Positions 1 to 12,080 of a DNA stretch of 64,000 nt are shown piece after piece. Below the pieces are notes generated by a model, which was not told the DNA's origin, did no database searches, and saw only the letters and a list, made by a program, of their open reading frames with translations. The position numbers and the translations under genes are program-made. Positions within the stretch are counted from its first letter, which is position 1. The number at the start of each line of letters is the position of its first letter. The stretch is from Massariosphaeria phaeospora (Eukaryota; Ascomycota; Dothideomycetes; Pleosporales), in the NCBI GenBank assembly GCA_011032825.1, contig JAADJZ010000033.1:124001-188000 (forward strand), in the 5' to 3' direction.

Positions 1-3000
1 ACCAGCCGAAGTTCGTTGCTCGTCGATTATTCGGCACTCCCTCTTCAACAATCATCGCCGGCCCAGGCGAGGCAGCCCGGAGGACACCGAATTAGCGCAA
101 TCCTGCCCCCCCAAGGCTTTCCGAGCGGTCGACTGGCCTGGGGACTGGCCAGGACGTCGTGGCACTATACTCGGGAGTGTCTGGTGAATGGTTGAGCAGG
201 CAGGTGGAGATGAAAACTTTGTCCCGGACCACGCAACCCTCACCCCTTCGTGTTGTGGTCTTCTGCACGAAGCTCACCGATAGCGGCTGACGGCGGCCGA
301 AGAGACGCCCGCGGACTACGCCCAGCTGTGGACCTGCTGGCGATATACAGGATGAGGAGGTTTCATTATTGCAGAGCAAGTTGCGGTGGATGCATCACGT
401 AGTTCCGCCAAAGGCCGAAGGAATACGGGCCCAGCAGACCGCCGTCCGAAGCACCAACGTCGTTGGCTTACGCGCAGCACAACGCAGCCTAACCCCGGCT
501 GGACTTTGAAGGTCGTTGGGGAGCATCGAGGCCGTCCGGTCGACCCTGCTCATGCTTCTTTGAATTTGCAAAGGTGGCGAGCGTCGTCGGGACTCGGCTG
601 CAGCACCCTCGCCAACTGACCCCCACCAGTTGAGTTTAGCCTTTTCCTGTCTAGTCCGCCCTCAATCCCACCGTGTTCCCCGCCTTCCTGCAAAGAGCAG
701 GTCAGTCGAGCGCCGAACGAACCGACTCCTTGACGCCACGCAACAGACCAAATGTCCTCCTCCGTCCTCTGAACCCGAGACCAAGGCATCCATCACCGGT
801 TTCATGCATCATGGTTCTGCCACGGTACCCTGGGAAGTGAGAGGGTCTCGTATGTATGGCAGAACGGCAGCTATCCTTTGCGATCAGCCACTTCGGGCGG
901 TCATGATGCTGGCACATGCCATTGTTCTACGACAGCCTGACTCGCCGGGACAAGGCGGTGCCAACAGTACATGCGCTCCGGTGGGTATGCGGGTTGGCTC
1001 AATGTTCGAAGAAACACTGTCAGCGCGCCCTCGGCATCCTCATGGGAGACAGCAATATTGGCCTCGACTCCAGCGGCGCGGATAAGCTGAAATCTGTCGA
1101 TGCACAGCTGACCCAACACTCATACACAGGTGCGCGTGTTAATCAGTAGCCCGACGACGTCGGCGCCGCCACAGACGGCTAGCGATTGCAAGCCATGGCT
1201 ATTCAGGAGCTCTTCGTGGGACTCGTTGGTCAACTCTCTCGTGTGACTATCAAAATGTATTCCAGGTTTATCTCAGCACCATGGGGGATCGCTTTGCCGG
1301 TGCATACACCAACCCGCGCCAGCTAGCTATTATCGATATCGCTAAATATGGGGCTAGGTTTATGCTTTTGTGATTGAATCATGTGGGACGTCGATGTCTA
1401 CTTGCTTGGCGGCATTTTGGCGAGACGCCGCCATGAAATGCAGCAGTGTCTGGCCTCCTGCAATCGGCATTGATATCCTGTCAGGTTTCTCCACTCGAGG
1501 ACTCTCCACTTAGCGAAACCTTCCAAAGACTGTCGCGCCTGACACAAATCTGCGCCGCGAAAAGGCTATGTAAGGCCTCCATGCACGGCTTGACGACGAG
1601 GCAGAATGACTTCCTTCACACCCTTTCCGGAGCCTGGCCACGGAGTCTCTCTATAGCCTACTGTCTGCAGAGCTCAACAAGGCACCGGTGCCGCTAATCA
1701 ATTTCGTCTAGTGACGCGCCTACCTACCTACAGACCGGTACCATGATCCATTGTTATTGCGCACCTCTAATCACTCATCTCGGCACGCATTACACAACCC
1801 CAGCTTCTTCGGGCCGCACCAACGCCCATATATGCCACAGCCTTAGGCTACCTGTTATCCAACGTGGTCATTGCACAGCCTTCGTGTCTATCGCACGCGG
1901 TCGTTCACCGGGATGTGTCTCCGGTACTCTACACACATCGCCCGATCCGGCCTTGGTCCAACGACCCACACACCAAACCCACTGGCAGCGTCAATACATC
2001 TTGTGTAGCGCGAAGGGGTGGCCGGTAAAACCTCGTAAGCAAGATGCTGCAAGCAGCCGCAGGCTCGAGACTTGGGGACGCGAGATGTTTCACTGGCTCG
2101 CACAAAGCGGGCGTCACCGAAAGAGGGCCCTTTGCTTCGTCGAGCACTAAATTTGTTCCGGTAAACCATGGGGCCATATCTACACTTCTAGCGATTTACT
2201 CGCTCAATCTGCGCTTTTGCTTCACTGGTCTAGGTACCCATTCTTACTTTTCATGCGTGCTATTGGTCGATCTCTCGGTCCTTGTGTCACTATTCTCTAA
2301 AAACACCTCTGTGGACTGCGACCCATCAGACGTGGCCATGGACCCTTGTCATTGCTTTGCTTTCTTCGACTCCGCGTCTTCCGGCTCCACATGACCAAGC
2401 GTTTTCCTCTCACCATCTATATTTTTTCCTGGCCAAACATATTCTCACTTTGCAAGACACAGCGGCAAGTCCACAGCCGGGTTACAGGCGTTCCTTCTTC
2501 CGGCTTCTGCAAGAGAAACGTTGGCCTGCCAGCCTGGTCTGGATCGACATTTATTGCGGGCCGATGGCCTTAGAGTACAAGTGCCACCATCGGACTGAAC
2601 TCGTTGTGGGGTCAATCCCAATGAGGAACGTACATTGTGGAAGGGGACAGGGTGGTAAAAAGGACCGGCAAGAACCAGGCTTAGATGACCGAGACACCAA
2701 GACTGCAGCATCATCCTTTGTGTCGGGCCTGGACGGTCCTGAGCCACCCACCTACGGCACCGTCGCGCACCGCGTCCCACCTCATCTTGCCCAGCTCTCT
2801 AAATCGAATTATATGAACGCGCAAACACGCCGCACATTGTCCCACTCCGGATGGAATCTAAAGACGTAAGATCTCATCATCGGTCTTTGACTACCTGGCC
2901 TTTCCAATACCAATACTCAGCTGAGATATGGATATACTTCGAAACAGACCAGGTAGTGTAAGCCATGTGGTCAATCAACCGCCGCGGATCTATCTAGTCT

Positions 3001-4197
3001 CTTCGTCACGTCCGACGGAATGGCGACATCGCGGCATCGACAGTCAATTGCTACACCACTAGTTTAGCTCCACAAGGACTGCCTGAAGTGTGTTTTTCGT
3101 CTCCTTAGTAGCGACAAACTCGCTCTAATTTCTTTCTTGTTTATCTAACTAACCACCATCCTATCACTTCTCGTCTTTTTTAATCTGTTGAATACTCTAT
3201 CGTCTCTTCTTACTTTCTGTCCTCTAAAGGAACATGTCCTAGTCTCATTCGTCATATCCGTCAATGCCGTCAGTTCCATCACTAATCAAGACCGTTCCCG
3301 CACGACCCTCTGGCCAATGTACAAGATTCCAGCAAGTCTGAAGACTTGATCTTCGGAATGCCACGTTGTATCCGCCATAGGCATTGTCTCATCACAGCTA
3401 CTATACAAGAGAGTGCAATCACCACTAGTGTTGCAGTCGGCAACAAATTAGTTTCAGAGTCGTGCGCCTCGTACGCCGCAAGAACGTATTGCACGACTAT
3501 CTATGATGGTACAGTACGACCGACCACCCTCGGAGGTCAAACCCGCTTTCTTGTGCTTTTCAACGCGTGTTCAACATTATTGCTTGATGCTTCGTCACTC
3601 TCGGACCGGCGCCGACTTATCCGCATCCATCTTCCCTCGTCTGACTACACGTTATACGGGCCTTGCTCATACTGCACGATTCGACCAAACCCTCTAATTG
3701 GGTGCTACAGGATGCATGGCGGAGGTAACCCTATTTATTCCTCTTCTGACGGTAACGTTTCGCCCTGGTTATCCCCAGGAGTTGTTCCTGTACCCAGTTC
3801 CCCCTATTCCGGTAAGGTACTTACTACATACATACCTACATGCTGTTTCCAGATCCGCAGCTTCCCATCTACCATGCGGGTACAGCCTCCTTAGAGCGGG
3901 CCATGGAGCTTGCCTCCGTCCGTGTATCCAAGGGGTCTGCGAAATTTAACGTATCGCCCTGAGAACACCATAACCCACGTAGGAGCCTAGTGTCTACCGT
4001 CAAATCGGCTCGGAAAACACTCGTCTTAGGCTCGTCTCGAAGAACAGACATTCAAACTGCAAGATGCGCAGTTAGTACCTTTCAACGATTCAATATTGGG
4101 CCGTGTTTTGAGCGCACTTGGCCACCTACATACATACTTGGCTGCTACGTACCCTCCAATACAGTGCACTTCACCGAGCAACAATTCCCCACGCTTA

Positions 4198-4246
4198 CTC
4201 TTCCCTTCCCTTCCTTTCTCTTCCCTTCCCTTCTCTTCGCTTCCCG
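4198..4246. repeat. Pyrimidine-rich CTTCC-type tract
   Basis: About 50 bases of imperfect CCCTT/CTTCC repeats, nearly pure pyrimidine on plus. Further short microsatellites follow: GGGAT at 4491-4507, ACCT at 4525-4540 and CAGCT at 4594-4614. Confidence 0.85.
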
Positions 4247-4865
4247 TGACTGCCGAATGCCTCGCGCGCCCGCCATGCGCTGCCCCAGTCCTGCTAATAG
4301 ACACAACACTAGAGATCCAGCCATTACCAGGTGTTTCGCTAGCTAATGATCTATACTGCTAATGCATCTTCCCTTTAAAAGGACCCAAAGCGTTGGTTCA
4401 GTTACTTACGCCACTTCCTTATGGACGTCTAACCAGCACCATAAGCAGGAAAAATCATGAGCACAGACATGGTGCAAAGCTCGCTAGCAATGGGATGGGA
4501 TGGGATAGCAGTGAGTAGAATAAACCTACCTACCTACCTGACGAAATGTGTTGTCGTGGCGCGCGCGGAGCGGGCAGTGCATTTTTAACCCTCCAGCTCA
4601 GCTCAGCTCAGCTTCTGCCTATCTATCCTATCCTCTATATGTTCCCCAAGAGCACGGGCAGTGAGTGAGTGAATGAGCGGATGGATAGTGGGTGATAGGG
4701 TTGATATATGCATCTATTGTGCGGCGCTTCGGGTCGAATGGCATTTGTAGCACCACCTGGAGTTGGAATATGTGTGGGGTTAGATGTATGCGCAGCCATG
4801 CGATGACTTCGACTTCGGCATCATTGGCTATCGGCGTGATCCACACACGCACATCTCTTGCCGGC

Positions 4866-5007
4866 ATGGTTCCCACGACATAGAAGCAAACTACGTTTCG
4901 ATGCCATGTCTAAGATTCAGATAGCTTCGACTCCAGTCCAGTTAGCCCTCAGTGAAGTCCACAAATGTACATCACCGTGGTTCCCATCACATGGAAGCAA
5001 ACTGTGT
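4866..5007. repeat. Degenerate 29-bp direct repeat
   Basis: A segment beginning GGTTCCCACGACATAGAAGC at 4866 recurs at about 4979 as GGTTCCCATCACATGGAAGC. The copies are about 113 bp apart and differ at a few positions. No coding role is seen. Confidence 0.6.
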
Positions 5008-5096
5008 CCGTTCCAATGCTACATCTATTCACGGTGCTGGTTCGTGGTCCCTATGATACAACCAATATACACCCTACAGCCGCATACCCGCATACC

Positions 5097-6575
5097 CTAG
5101 AAGAGCCTGTTATCGGCGCTAGCCTTCGCCGCCGCTCTCCTAGCGATCTGCCTCTTCCTATCCTTGGCCTCGCCCGGCGGCTTGAAGAACAAACTGGGGC
5201 TCTCTCCGTCCTTCACCGTGTGGCTCAGATACCCTCTATGCGCAGGATCGCGGTAGTATTCGATATCCTTTCTCGACGTTGCATCAGGCAACCTGTACTT
5301 GTACTTCAGTCCAACCTGCCTTATCACCGCGCTCACGGCTTCGGTCTTGGCCTCCTCGGGCGTCGCTGACGACACAAGAGACGCTAGAATAGGCGAGGAG
5401 ACGACGGGGTACGAGCGCGCAGTCCGAGAGATGAGCGCAGTGTCCGCCTGCAGGGAGATGGTGGGGTGCGACTCGCCTTTCAGCACACGCTTGATCGACG
5501 TCGGGGAGTAGAAGCGCGTGGTGACGCTGCCGCCAAGGGCTTCGATGCGGGCAATGGCTGAGGCGGAGGCACGCGATACGATTATGTCGATGGCGGATTT
5601 CAGCTGATCGGCGTTCTATGTAAGCGCGCATTGTTAGTAAGGCTGCTTTATGCAAAGAAAATAAGATGACCTTAGGTGAGAGTGAGACGTAGTGGCGGGA
5701 ATCGTCGGTTTGGGAAAGCGATAGCGCTGGTGACGGCGGCGTTGGATGCGAGGTGTGGTGTTTCGCGCGCACTGCTGGGGTCGGTGTTGGGGGTAAGAAA
5801 GCAGTGCCGAAGGATTTAGGGCCGTCGACCTCTCGTGCGCGCCACGCGTCTGTTGAACGGATATGCAGCCAGGCAGCTTTCTTCAAGCTCGGGTATTTGT
5901 ATGTTTGTACGGGATCCGGTCTCACCCTCCGTACAGTCATGAATAGAGAGGAAGGTGATGTGCTAAAGGGAATGCGGCCCGACGTACCCTAGATAGGAGC
6001 TTGACGCCATGACGCTTGACGCCGTGCAAACACCGCGACTTGGAGAGCTCCTTCATTGTGATCGGCTTTTTTGGGTTAAGACGACCTGCGTCTATCCACG
6101 CCTGGACTCGGTCGAGGTTGATAGGCGACATTTCCACCTTGAAACTGAGACGAACGTCAGCACTTGCTTTCAATTGCATGACTGTGCCCCCAAAATGACA
6201 CGATAATTGTTCCCATAGTCTGCCCATCCTCCAACAGAGGTGCTTCACTCACGGATTGTGTTTGTTCCTCCCCCTCACTGGCTTCGTGATCTCCAGCGGC
6301 GTTTGACCACCCTGGAAGCCGGCCGGCACTTTTCCGTGCGCATGTTGACCCTTCTGACCCCTTCCTGCCGTCTTTCCTTTGCCCGAAGATGGACCGCGAC
6401 CGCGCCGGATCTTCTTCTTGTAGGCGCCTTTGGTGTCGGAGAGGGACGAGAGGATCGAAGCAGATCGCTGCTGGGTCGGGACGAGGAACGGCGCGATCAA
6501 TGGCCTCACGGGGGAGGCATGGAAGGTCGACAGCAGTGAAGATGCGAGGCGTAGAGCCTTCAGTCGGGGCGGCAT
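5097..6575 (-). CDS. MRPL10: Mitochondrial ribosomal protein uL15m (MRPL10 type)
   Basis: Component of the large mitoribosomal subunit. Model: exon 1 6575-6253, intron 6252-6145, exon 2 6144-5988, intron 5987-5616, exon 3 5615-5097, giving 332 aa. The N-terminus has a Ser/Arg-rich presequence-like stretch, then the uL15 glycine/arginine-rich rRNA-binding tract ([20 protein letters not shown], about residues 57-76) and QGGQTPL. Exon 2 contributes [18 protein letters not shown]. Exon 3 reads on from LLSR into [17 protein letters not shown], then [13 protein letters not shown] and the fungal C-terminal tail ([17 protein letters not shown]). Joins are in frame with GT/AG ends. The 372-nt second intron is long for this window and contains an accidental open frame that I do not consider an exon, because omitting it restores family continuity. 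The ATG at 6573-6575 is preferred to upstream in-frame starts because it opens a typical targeting sequence. Confidence 0.9.
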
Positions 6576-7312
6576 GGCTGGGGATGTGGAGTTCGCAATG
6601 GCTTCGTGATGTCTTCTCTGGGTTCGATAATGATGGCTTACATAACCGCGGCTGCTTTCCCCGATCCGTCTTAGTGTTCTGGACGACACTTGACTGGAGT
6701 CTGAAGACACCGCACTGAGCACACACTACACGTTATTCCTGCCCTAATGACAGTAAAATGTATCCAATATGGTCGTGGGGTTTCAACCTCTACACTCTAC
6801 ACTATGAACTTTTTAGCAGGCAACGGGTCCGTGAGGGAAAAGACCAATTGGATGATTCTGACCTCTATGGACGTTTTGTCGCTGGCATTTATGTCATTTT
6901 CGATCTTATCGGGGGACTTTTTGAACGTTATGAGGCACAGCGCTCGGGTGTAATACTGGACCTACCCCAAGCTAGGTGGCAAAAACTCCCGAACTACGTT
7001 TACGAGTTTGTGAGCGATCATCTCACAGGTGAAGAACACATGATATACGTATGATGTTGCAACTCATCACACTCAAGAGAAGTTTGAGGAGAGAGCGTTT
7101 CAGAGTGGGGTGTCGTCACTAACGATAGCAGATGATTTGGAACGCGTCAGTCAGTGACCACCAGTTACGACATATCCCAAGACAGCGTAACGTTACCCAA
7201 AAACCCCGCACCATATGAGGGAAACAAGATCATCGCCGTCTCATAATCTGCTGTTCGATATATACCGACCTTCAAGCATCCATTTTCCAAGACATATACC
7301 ACATATAGTGAA
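6576..7312. other. Intergenic region between uL15m and HET gene
   Basis: Divergent promoter space for uL15m (-) and the HET gene (+). A TATATA-like element lies near 7257-7263, about 50 bp before the HET ATG. A 98-codon open frame inside it is listed separately. Confidence 0.5.
6758..7054 (+). CDS. Possible small hypothetical protein (98 aa)
   Basis: ATG-initiated open frame encoding an aromatic-rich 98-residue protein that I do not recognise. Its composition (Trp, Tyr, Asp/Glu, few low-complexity runs) is more protein-like than most random frames nearby, for example VILDLPQARWQKLPNYVYEF. There is no signal peptide, domain motif or splice evidence. It could be a fragment of a larger decayed gene next to the HET locus, or chance. 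Confidence 0.2.
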   Translation: MYPIWSWGFNLYTLHYELFSRQRVREGKDQLDDSDLYGRFVAGIYVIFDLIGGLFERYEAQRSGVILDLPQARWQKLPNYVYEFVSDHLTGEEHMIYV

Positions 7313-9336
7313 ATGAGTCAATCCTACAAGCAAAGCTGCCAGCTCTGTTGGGGCAGCTCCGGTGTACATTACCGTTCCATGGCTAAGCTACGAGAGGCTG
7401 TTCCTAAACGCTGCATTTTTTGCAACATGATATTACAAGCTGTTGTGGCCGCGAGCTACCTCGGTAAAGAGGCAGAACGCGTCCAAATAAGCGATGAAGC
7501 TCGTCGCGATGAGCTCGAGAAAATTCATAAGTATGATTTTGCAGAATGTGTCCAGAAGATCGGGGCTTTTCACGGGCCAGGTTTACAAGCCAATATCGAA
7601 AGCCTGACCAAAAATGGCACATGGCTGCCCGAGCTTTCGATTGACATATTCACTCTGCCAGGTAAAGTATATTGTCTTACTGCGTGGCGATTGACTAAGT
7701 ACGCCCAGAAACGGTCATTCCTGGTTTACCAGACATTGGACACTCTCGACATATTTCCAGTAATTATTCCGCGGATTCTGCTATCCATTTAGCGCGGGAA
7801 TGGCTGGAGGACTGCTTGGCCAACCACGGGCGTTGTGGTTCAGGCTTAAGACCCGGCTCTCTACGATCAGCATTGCCGAGTCGAATCATCGATGTCACTC
7901 CCCTAGATCAAACCGGCTCCGTACGGGTCCAAGAAATGGCAGGGCAACACGCGCTCTATCTATGTCTCAGCCATTGTTGGGGAACACCGTCTCGGCCACT
8001 GATGTCGACAACAGCTAACATAAGAGATCGGCTATCACGGATCGAATGGAGCGAACTGCCGAAGACCTTTCAGGATGCTATCGGTTTTGTTCGTTTGCTT
8101 GGTCAACAGTACCTTTGGATTGACTCGTTATGCATAATTCAGGATGATTATGACGATTGGGCGGAGCAATCTGCCCAAATGGCCCAGATATACGAGAATT
8201 CGTATCTTACACTTGCGGCCGCAAAGGCTAGAAATTCCGAAAGTGGACTTTACAGCAGTGAAGAACTTTTCCAATCTACTCCTTTCCCGGTACTCGACGA
8301 GCATGGGGCAACCCATACAGCATATTTTCGGAAGCATGTTCCACACTTCTTCAATACGAGCGACACGAAATACAGAGACTGCATGTTTCCTTTGTTGTCT
8401 CGGGCATGGGTCCTTCAAGAGCGCTTGTTACCCCCCCGGGTCCTATGGTTTGGCCCAGCCGAGTTAACGTGGGAATACTGCGAAAAGTTTCTGTGTGAAT
8501 GCTCCCCTCAGGTTGAGAGAGCTTTTCAGTTATCTCGGAAGGCGTTCTATGCGCGGTCATTACATGACCCTCAAGGTACATCGCGGGCAGACGTATGGCG
8601 CTACATCGTATCAAGTTACTCCGAACTCGATATCACCAACCCAAAGGATCGTCTGCTGGCACTCCAAGGCATCGCACACCAACTATTCCACAAAAATGCT
8701 CCTCTCAAGGTTATCTCGGGCTTATGGGAAGGGGATATGTTTATGGACATGCTATGGAGGATCTCTTCAAGAACAGAGAGAATAGACCAAAAGCATACGC
8801 CTAGCTGGTCTTAGGCCAGTGCTCAAGGTGCTATCGAATTCGAAAGCTGTTGGACCAAAAGTATCGAGCATGCAAAGATCCAGCATCTTGAGGTCGAAGA
8901 CCGTAACAGAGCTGATCAGATAATCGTAACGGCTACGTCCCTGACGCTCACAGCCCGTGCTGTACCAGTGCAACTTGAAGACCACGCCCAATTCAAGCTC
9001 TTGGACAAGGCTTCAGAAGAGTACCGGTCGGCTACGCGTATGGAGTTTTTGTTTAATCGTGACCGATGGACGAAGGATGAACTTCTAGTCAGTTCAGAGA
9101 TATTCTGTCTACGCATGGCAACACTGTTTTATTCTGGTCTGGACTCCTACCGGTATCCTGGTACCTTAGTGAACTACTACCTGCTTGTCGCACTCACGAA
9201 TAAAGAGGAGGAACGATTCGAACGGATAGGTTGCTACACACCATTCACGCGTACGAGTTCGGAAGATGATACGGAGCTGAGACCTTTTCGGGCAATTTTT
9301 CAGAGCGTGGAGGAAAGAAGTTTTGTTTTGATTTAA
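7313..9336 (+). pseudogene. HET-domain protein with internal TAG
   Basis: HET (heterokaryon incompatibility) proteins trigger programmed cell death after non-self recognition. Exon 1 is 7313-7661, a 47-nt intron covers 7662-7708, and the frame resumes at 7709. HET-domain blocks are clear: YLCLSHCWG, LPKTFQDAIGFVRLLGQQYL, WIDSLCIIQDDYDDWAEQSA, MAQIYENSYLTLAAAKA and, further on, LSRAWVLQERLLPPRVLWFG. The N-terminus holds a Cys-rich segment with CQLCW and CIFC. The frame meets TAG at 8812-8814, exactly at the second Trp of the hallmark PSWSWAS motif (it reads PSWS-stop-AS). The same frame then stays open for 173 codons to a natural TAA at 9334-9336, with typical HET C-terminal sequence (ASAQGAIEFESCW). 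A single TGG-to-TAG change explains the break and fits CpA-to-TpA on the other strand. Readthrough or a sequencing error is possible. Without the stop the product would be about 658 aa. Confidence 0.88.
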
Positions 9337-9824
9337 CGAATCGGAATGTACCCTAAATTACAGCTCTAACTCATTCACTCACTTCTGGTCTGTTTCGAGT
9401 CATGGTCTTGAGAGAGGAAAGAGAAGGATGCTTTATATAGGGTCATCCCGACGAACCCGGCTTTGATAGCTCGCTCCACAAAGCGAACTATGAAAGTACG
9501 TTAAAATAAAAAGCTCGTCTCAGGAGCAGCGAAAACCTTTGATAATAGGTCTGCGTCATACAGATTGCGGCATGCTTTCACCATTCCTCCCAAATGATCA
9601 TATGTCATCCTTGTCTCACCCAAGCTCTATGTACTATTTGACCACAATCATCAGCACAAGCAAACTGATTTGTAAGTGAAACGCAGCCGTCATCGTGATC
9701 GCAGGCTCACAGTCAGCCACTAGCCCATAACCAGCCTAGCGCCTCGTCCTCGGACTTCCCGGATCACAACCATGCTCAAACATCACACCTCACAAAATTT
9801 CCCAAACTCTCAAACTTCTCTAAC
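9337..9824. other. Intergenic region, HET to Atg22-like gene
   Basis: About 490 bp of AT-moderate sequence holding the presumed HET 3' end and Atg22-like promoter. A TTATATAG-type element lies near 9430. No other feature is evident. Confidence 0.5.
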
Positions 9825-11763
9825 ATGTCTTTCGATGAGGCGGTGAGGTCTCATGAACCCTCGCGCTACGAGGGAGAAGATACAAGCGTGACTACACCGC
9901 GAGAGCTCAACGGCTGGTACTCGTATGCGATCGCGGCTGAAGTATTTGCCGTAGTCGGCGTAGGTAAGTTGATAAATTTATCTTACCATCTAACAAATTC
10001 CCAAGCGTGGTACTAATAGTTCCGCAGGCTCGTTTCTCCCTGTAACTCTCGAGCAGCTGGCAAGAGAACGTGGCTTCTTCTTCTCAGATAGAACAACACC
10101 ATGTGTCTCTCGGACCGGATCCGAAATGTCCGGAGATCCGACGAGGCTCCGAATGAGAGCTGATGGGGGCCCGGAAGAGCAGTGCGTTATTAGCTTCATG
10201 GGAACTGAGGTCACGACGGCGTCGTTTGCTATGTACACTTTCTCTGCTGCTGTGCTGGTGCAGGCTATTACGCTGGTTTGTTTTAGCTCGTTTGCTGATC
10301 ATGGTATGTCGAGTGCGCAACTTTTATTCAGTCTTAAGCTTTAGTCTAGAGTACCTACCTATTTCCATAGTAGGTTCTGGTGAGGTAAAAGACACGATCA
10401 GCTCTTAGAAACTCGACACTAAACATACAATGTTTTCACGACATGGATAGTTACTCAGGACTAACATCCACTCACAGGTCCCTACCGCAAGAGAATGCTC
10501 TTATGCTTCGCATACCTCGGCTCCCTCGCCAGCGCCTCCTTCATCTGCATCACCCCCGAAGTCTACTATCTCGCGCCTTTCCTCGCCATCATCGGCGTCA
10601 CCTGCCTAGGCTGCTCCTTCACCCTACTCAACGCCTTCCTCCCCTTACTCGTAGCCAACCACCAAGACTACTCCGACGACCCCGACTCCGCCTCCGATTT
10701 CGAAATGGAAGCCTTGAACCCCGAATCGAGCAAGAATCTTCGACGCTCGTCTCCCGGAATGCTCGCCCGCGACCTCGCTCGCTCGGCAGCCATCTCCTCC
10801 AAAGGCGTGGGTCTCGGCTACACGGCCGCCGTATCCGTCCAATGCCTCAGCATTTTAGTCCTGTTCGTCTTCTCCAAGACCAGTCTCGCAGCGAACGACG
10901 GCTCGCTGCCCATGCGCGCGATCCTTCTCCTCGTCGGGGTATGGTGGGCGATCTTCACATTCCCCACATTCCGCTGGCTTCGCCCACGCTCCGGCGAGCC
11001 TCTCCCAACCCAATTCAACTTCCGCCCCTCTCGCATAAACACGTTTTTATTTTACACCCGATTCTCCCTGTCCGCCTTCTGGACGACTCTCAAACGCGCC
11101 ATCCGCCTCCGTCAAGTCGTCATATTTCTATCCGCATGGTTCCTGCTCTCGGACGCCATCGCCACAATCAGCGGCACCGCCGTCCTCTTCGCCCGTACAG
11201 AATTAAACATGGGCACCATCGCCATCGCGCTGCTATCCATAACCTCCATCGGCTTCGGCATCGTCGGCGCCTTCGCCTGGCCGCGCATCGCAACGCGGTA
11301 CTCGCTGCAGCCGAAAACCGTGCTTCTGCTGTGCGTCGCGTTCATGGAGATAGTGCCGCTCTACGGTCTGCTCGGCTACATCCCGCTCATCCGAGCGCTG
11401 AAATTCGGCGGATTACAGCAACCATGGGAGATTTATCCCCTCGGCGCTGTCCACGGCTTCATCATGGGCGGCATCAGTTCGTACGCGCGCTCGGTGTACG
11501 CGCCGCTGATCCCGCATGGCAGCGAGGCGGCGTTCTTCGCGCTGTATGCGGTGACGGATAAGGGAAGTAGTGCGGTGGGGCCGGCGCTTGTGGGCTGGAT
11601 AGTAGATCGCGCGGGGACTATTCGGCCGGCGTTTATCTTTTTGGCGGTGCTGGCGGTGTGTCCGGGGCCGTTGCTGTGGATGTTGGATGTGGAGAAAGGG
11701 AGGGCGGATGCAGGGCGGGTGGTGCCGAAGCGGGTGGATAGCTTTGAGATGGGGGAGGAGTGA
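9825..11763 (+). CDS. atg22: Atg22-like vacuolar amino-acid effluxer (MFS)
   Basis: Atg22 proteins are major-facilitator-type vacuolar membrane permeases that return amino acids from autophagic breakdown to the cytosol. Three exons: 9825-9963, 10028-10303 and 10478-11763 (introns of 64 and 174 nt), giving 566 aa. The N-terminus has the family signature TPRELNGWYSYAIAAEVFAV, and across the first junction GVG-SFLPVTLEQLARERG. A long loop of acidic and Ser-rich residues follows the fifth or so membrane segment (SDDPDSASDFEMEALNPESS), as in fungal Atg22. About 10-12 hydrophobic segments are visible, including MLLCFAYLGSLASASFICI and FLSAWFLLSDAIATISGTAV. The C-terminus is short and cytosolic. Both splice joins keep frame across conserved sequence. 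Filamentous fungi often carry several Atg22 paralogues, so which one this is cannot be fixed. Confidence 0.92.
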
Positions 11764-12080
11764 AGAGGAGGAAAGCAAGTGGTTATGTATGGACTTGACG
11801 CGAATACCCCATTGGATTTTATGAGTGGATGATTTGAACGAGTTTGGATACCAACCAATTAACACTTCATTTGAAAAAAGCCTGCACACGTGTTGTTAGA
11901 TGCCGACGCATGTTCGTAAATAGTGTCTTCAATTGATATGGCTTGAAATAGTAATACCACTAACCATTGATAGTTGCCCATATGCGGTTCCCGCACCCTC
12001 GGAAGATGCTGAGACGCCCGGAAATGCTCCTTAAAACCCACCAATAACCCAAAAATGCTCTTTTCATGTTGCCACTTGAC
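11764..12080. other. Convergent intergenic region
   Basis: The 3' ends of the Atg22-like gene (+) and MFAP1-type gene (-) meet here. I see no further feature. Confidence 0.5.

Larger units (their letters stand above)
1..5096. other. Gene-poor left flank
   Basis: I see no gene I can support here. The longest open frames, about 2282-2869 and 3346-3894 on plus, lack recognisable domains, sensible codon usage or splice context. The sequence holds scattered simple repeats (4198-4246, 4491-4507, 4525-4540, 4594-4614) and a degenerate direct repeat near 4866 and 4979. Old decayed repeat DNA or a long intergenic stretch are both possible. Confidence 0.5.

Noticed and set aside
2282..3894. Two frames of 195 and 182 codons in the left flank
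   Set aside because: They overlap several alternative frames, show no motif or splice context, and read like chance open sequence.
5640..5940. Open frame on minus inside the uL15m locus that could be an extra exon
   Set aside because: Joining exon 2 (ends 5988) directly to 5615 restores the conserved family sequence in phase; the extra piece is Pro/Thr-rich and needs a poor donor (AAG/GTCATC).
10443..11561. 372-codon open frame on plus, one frame off the Atg22-like gene
   Set aside because: It is a His/Arg/Pro/Leu-rich shadow of GC-rich coding sequence, starts within the intron region and has no domain.
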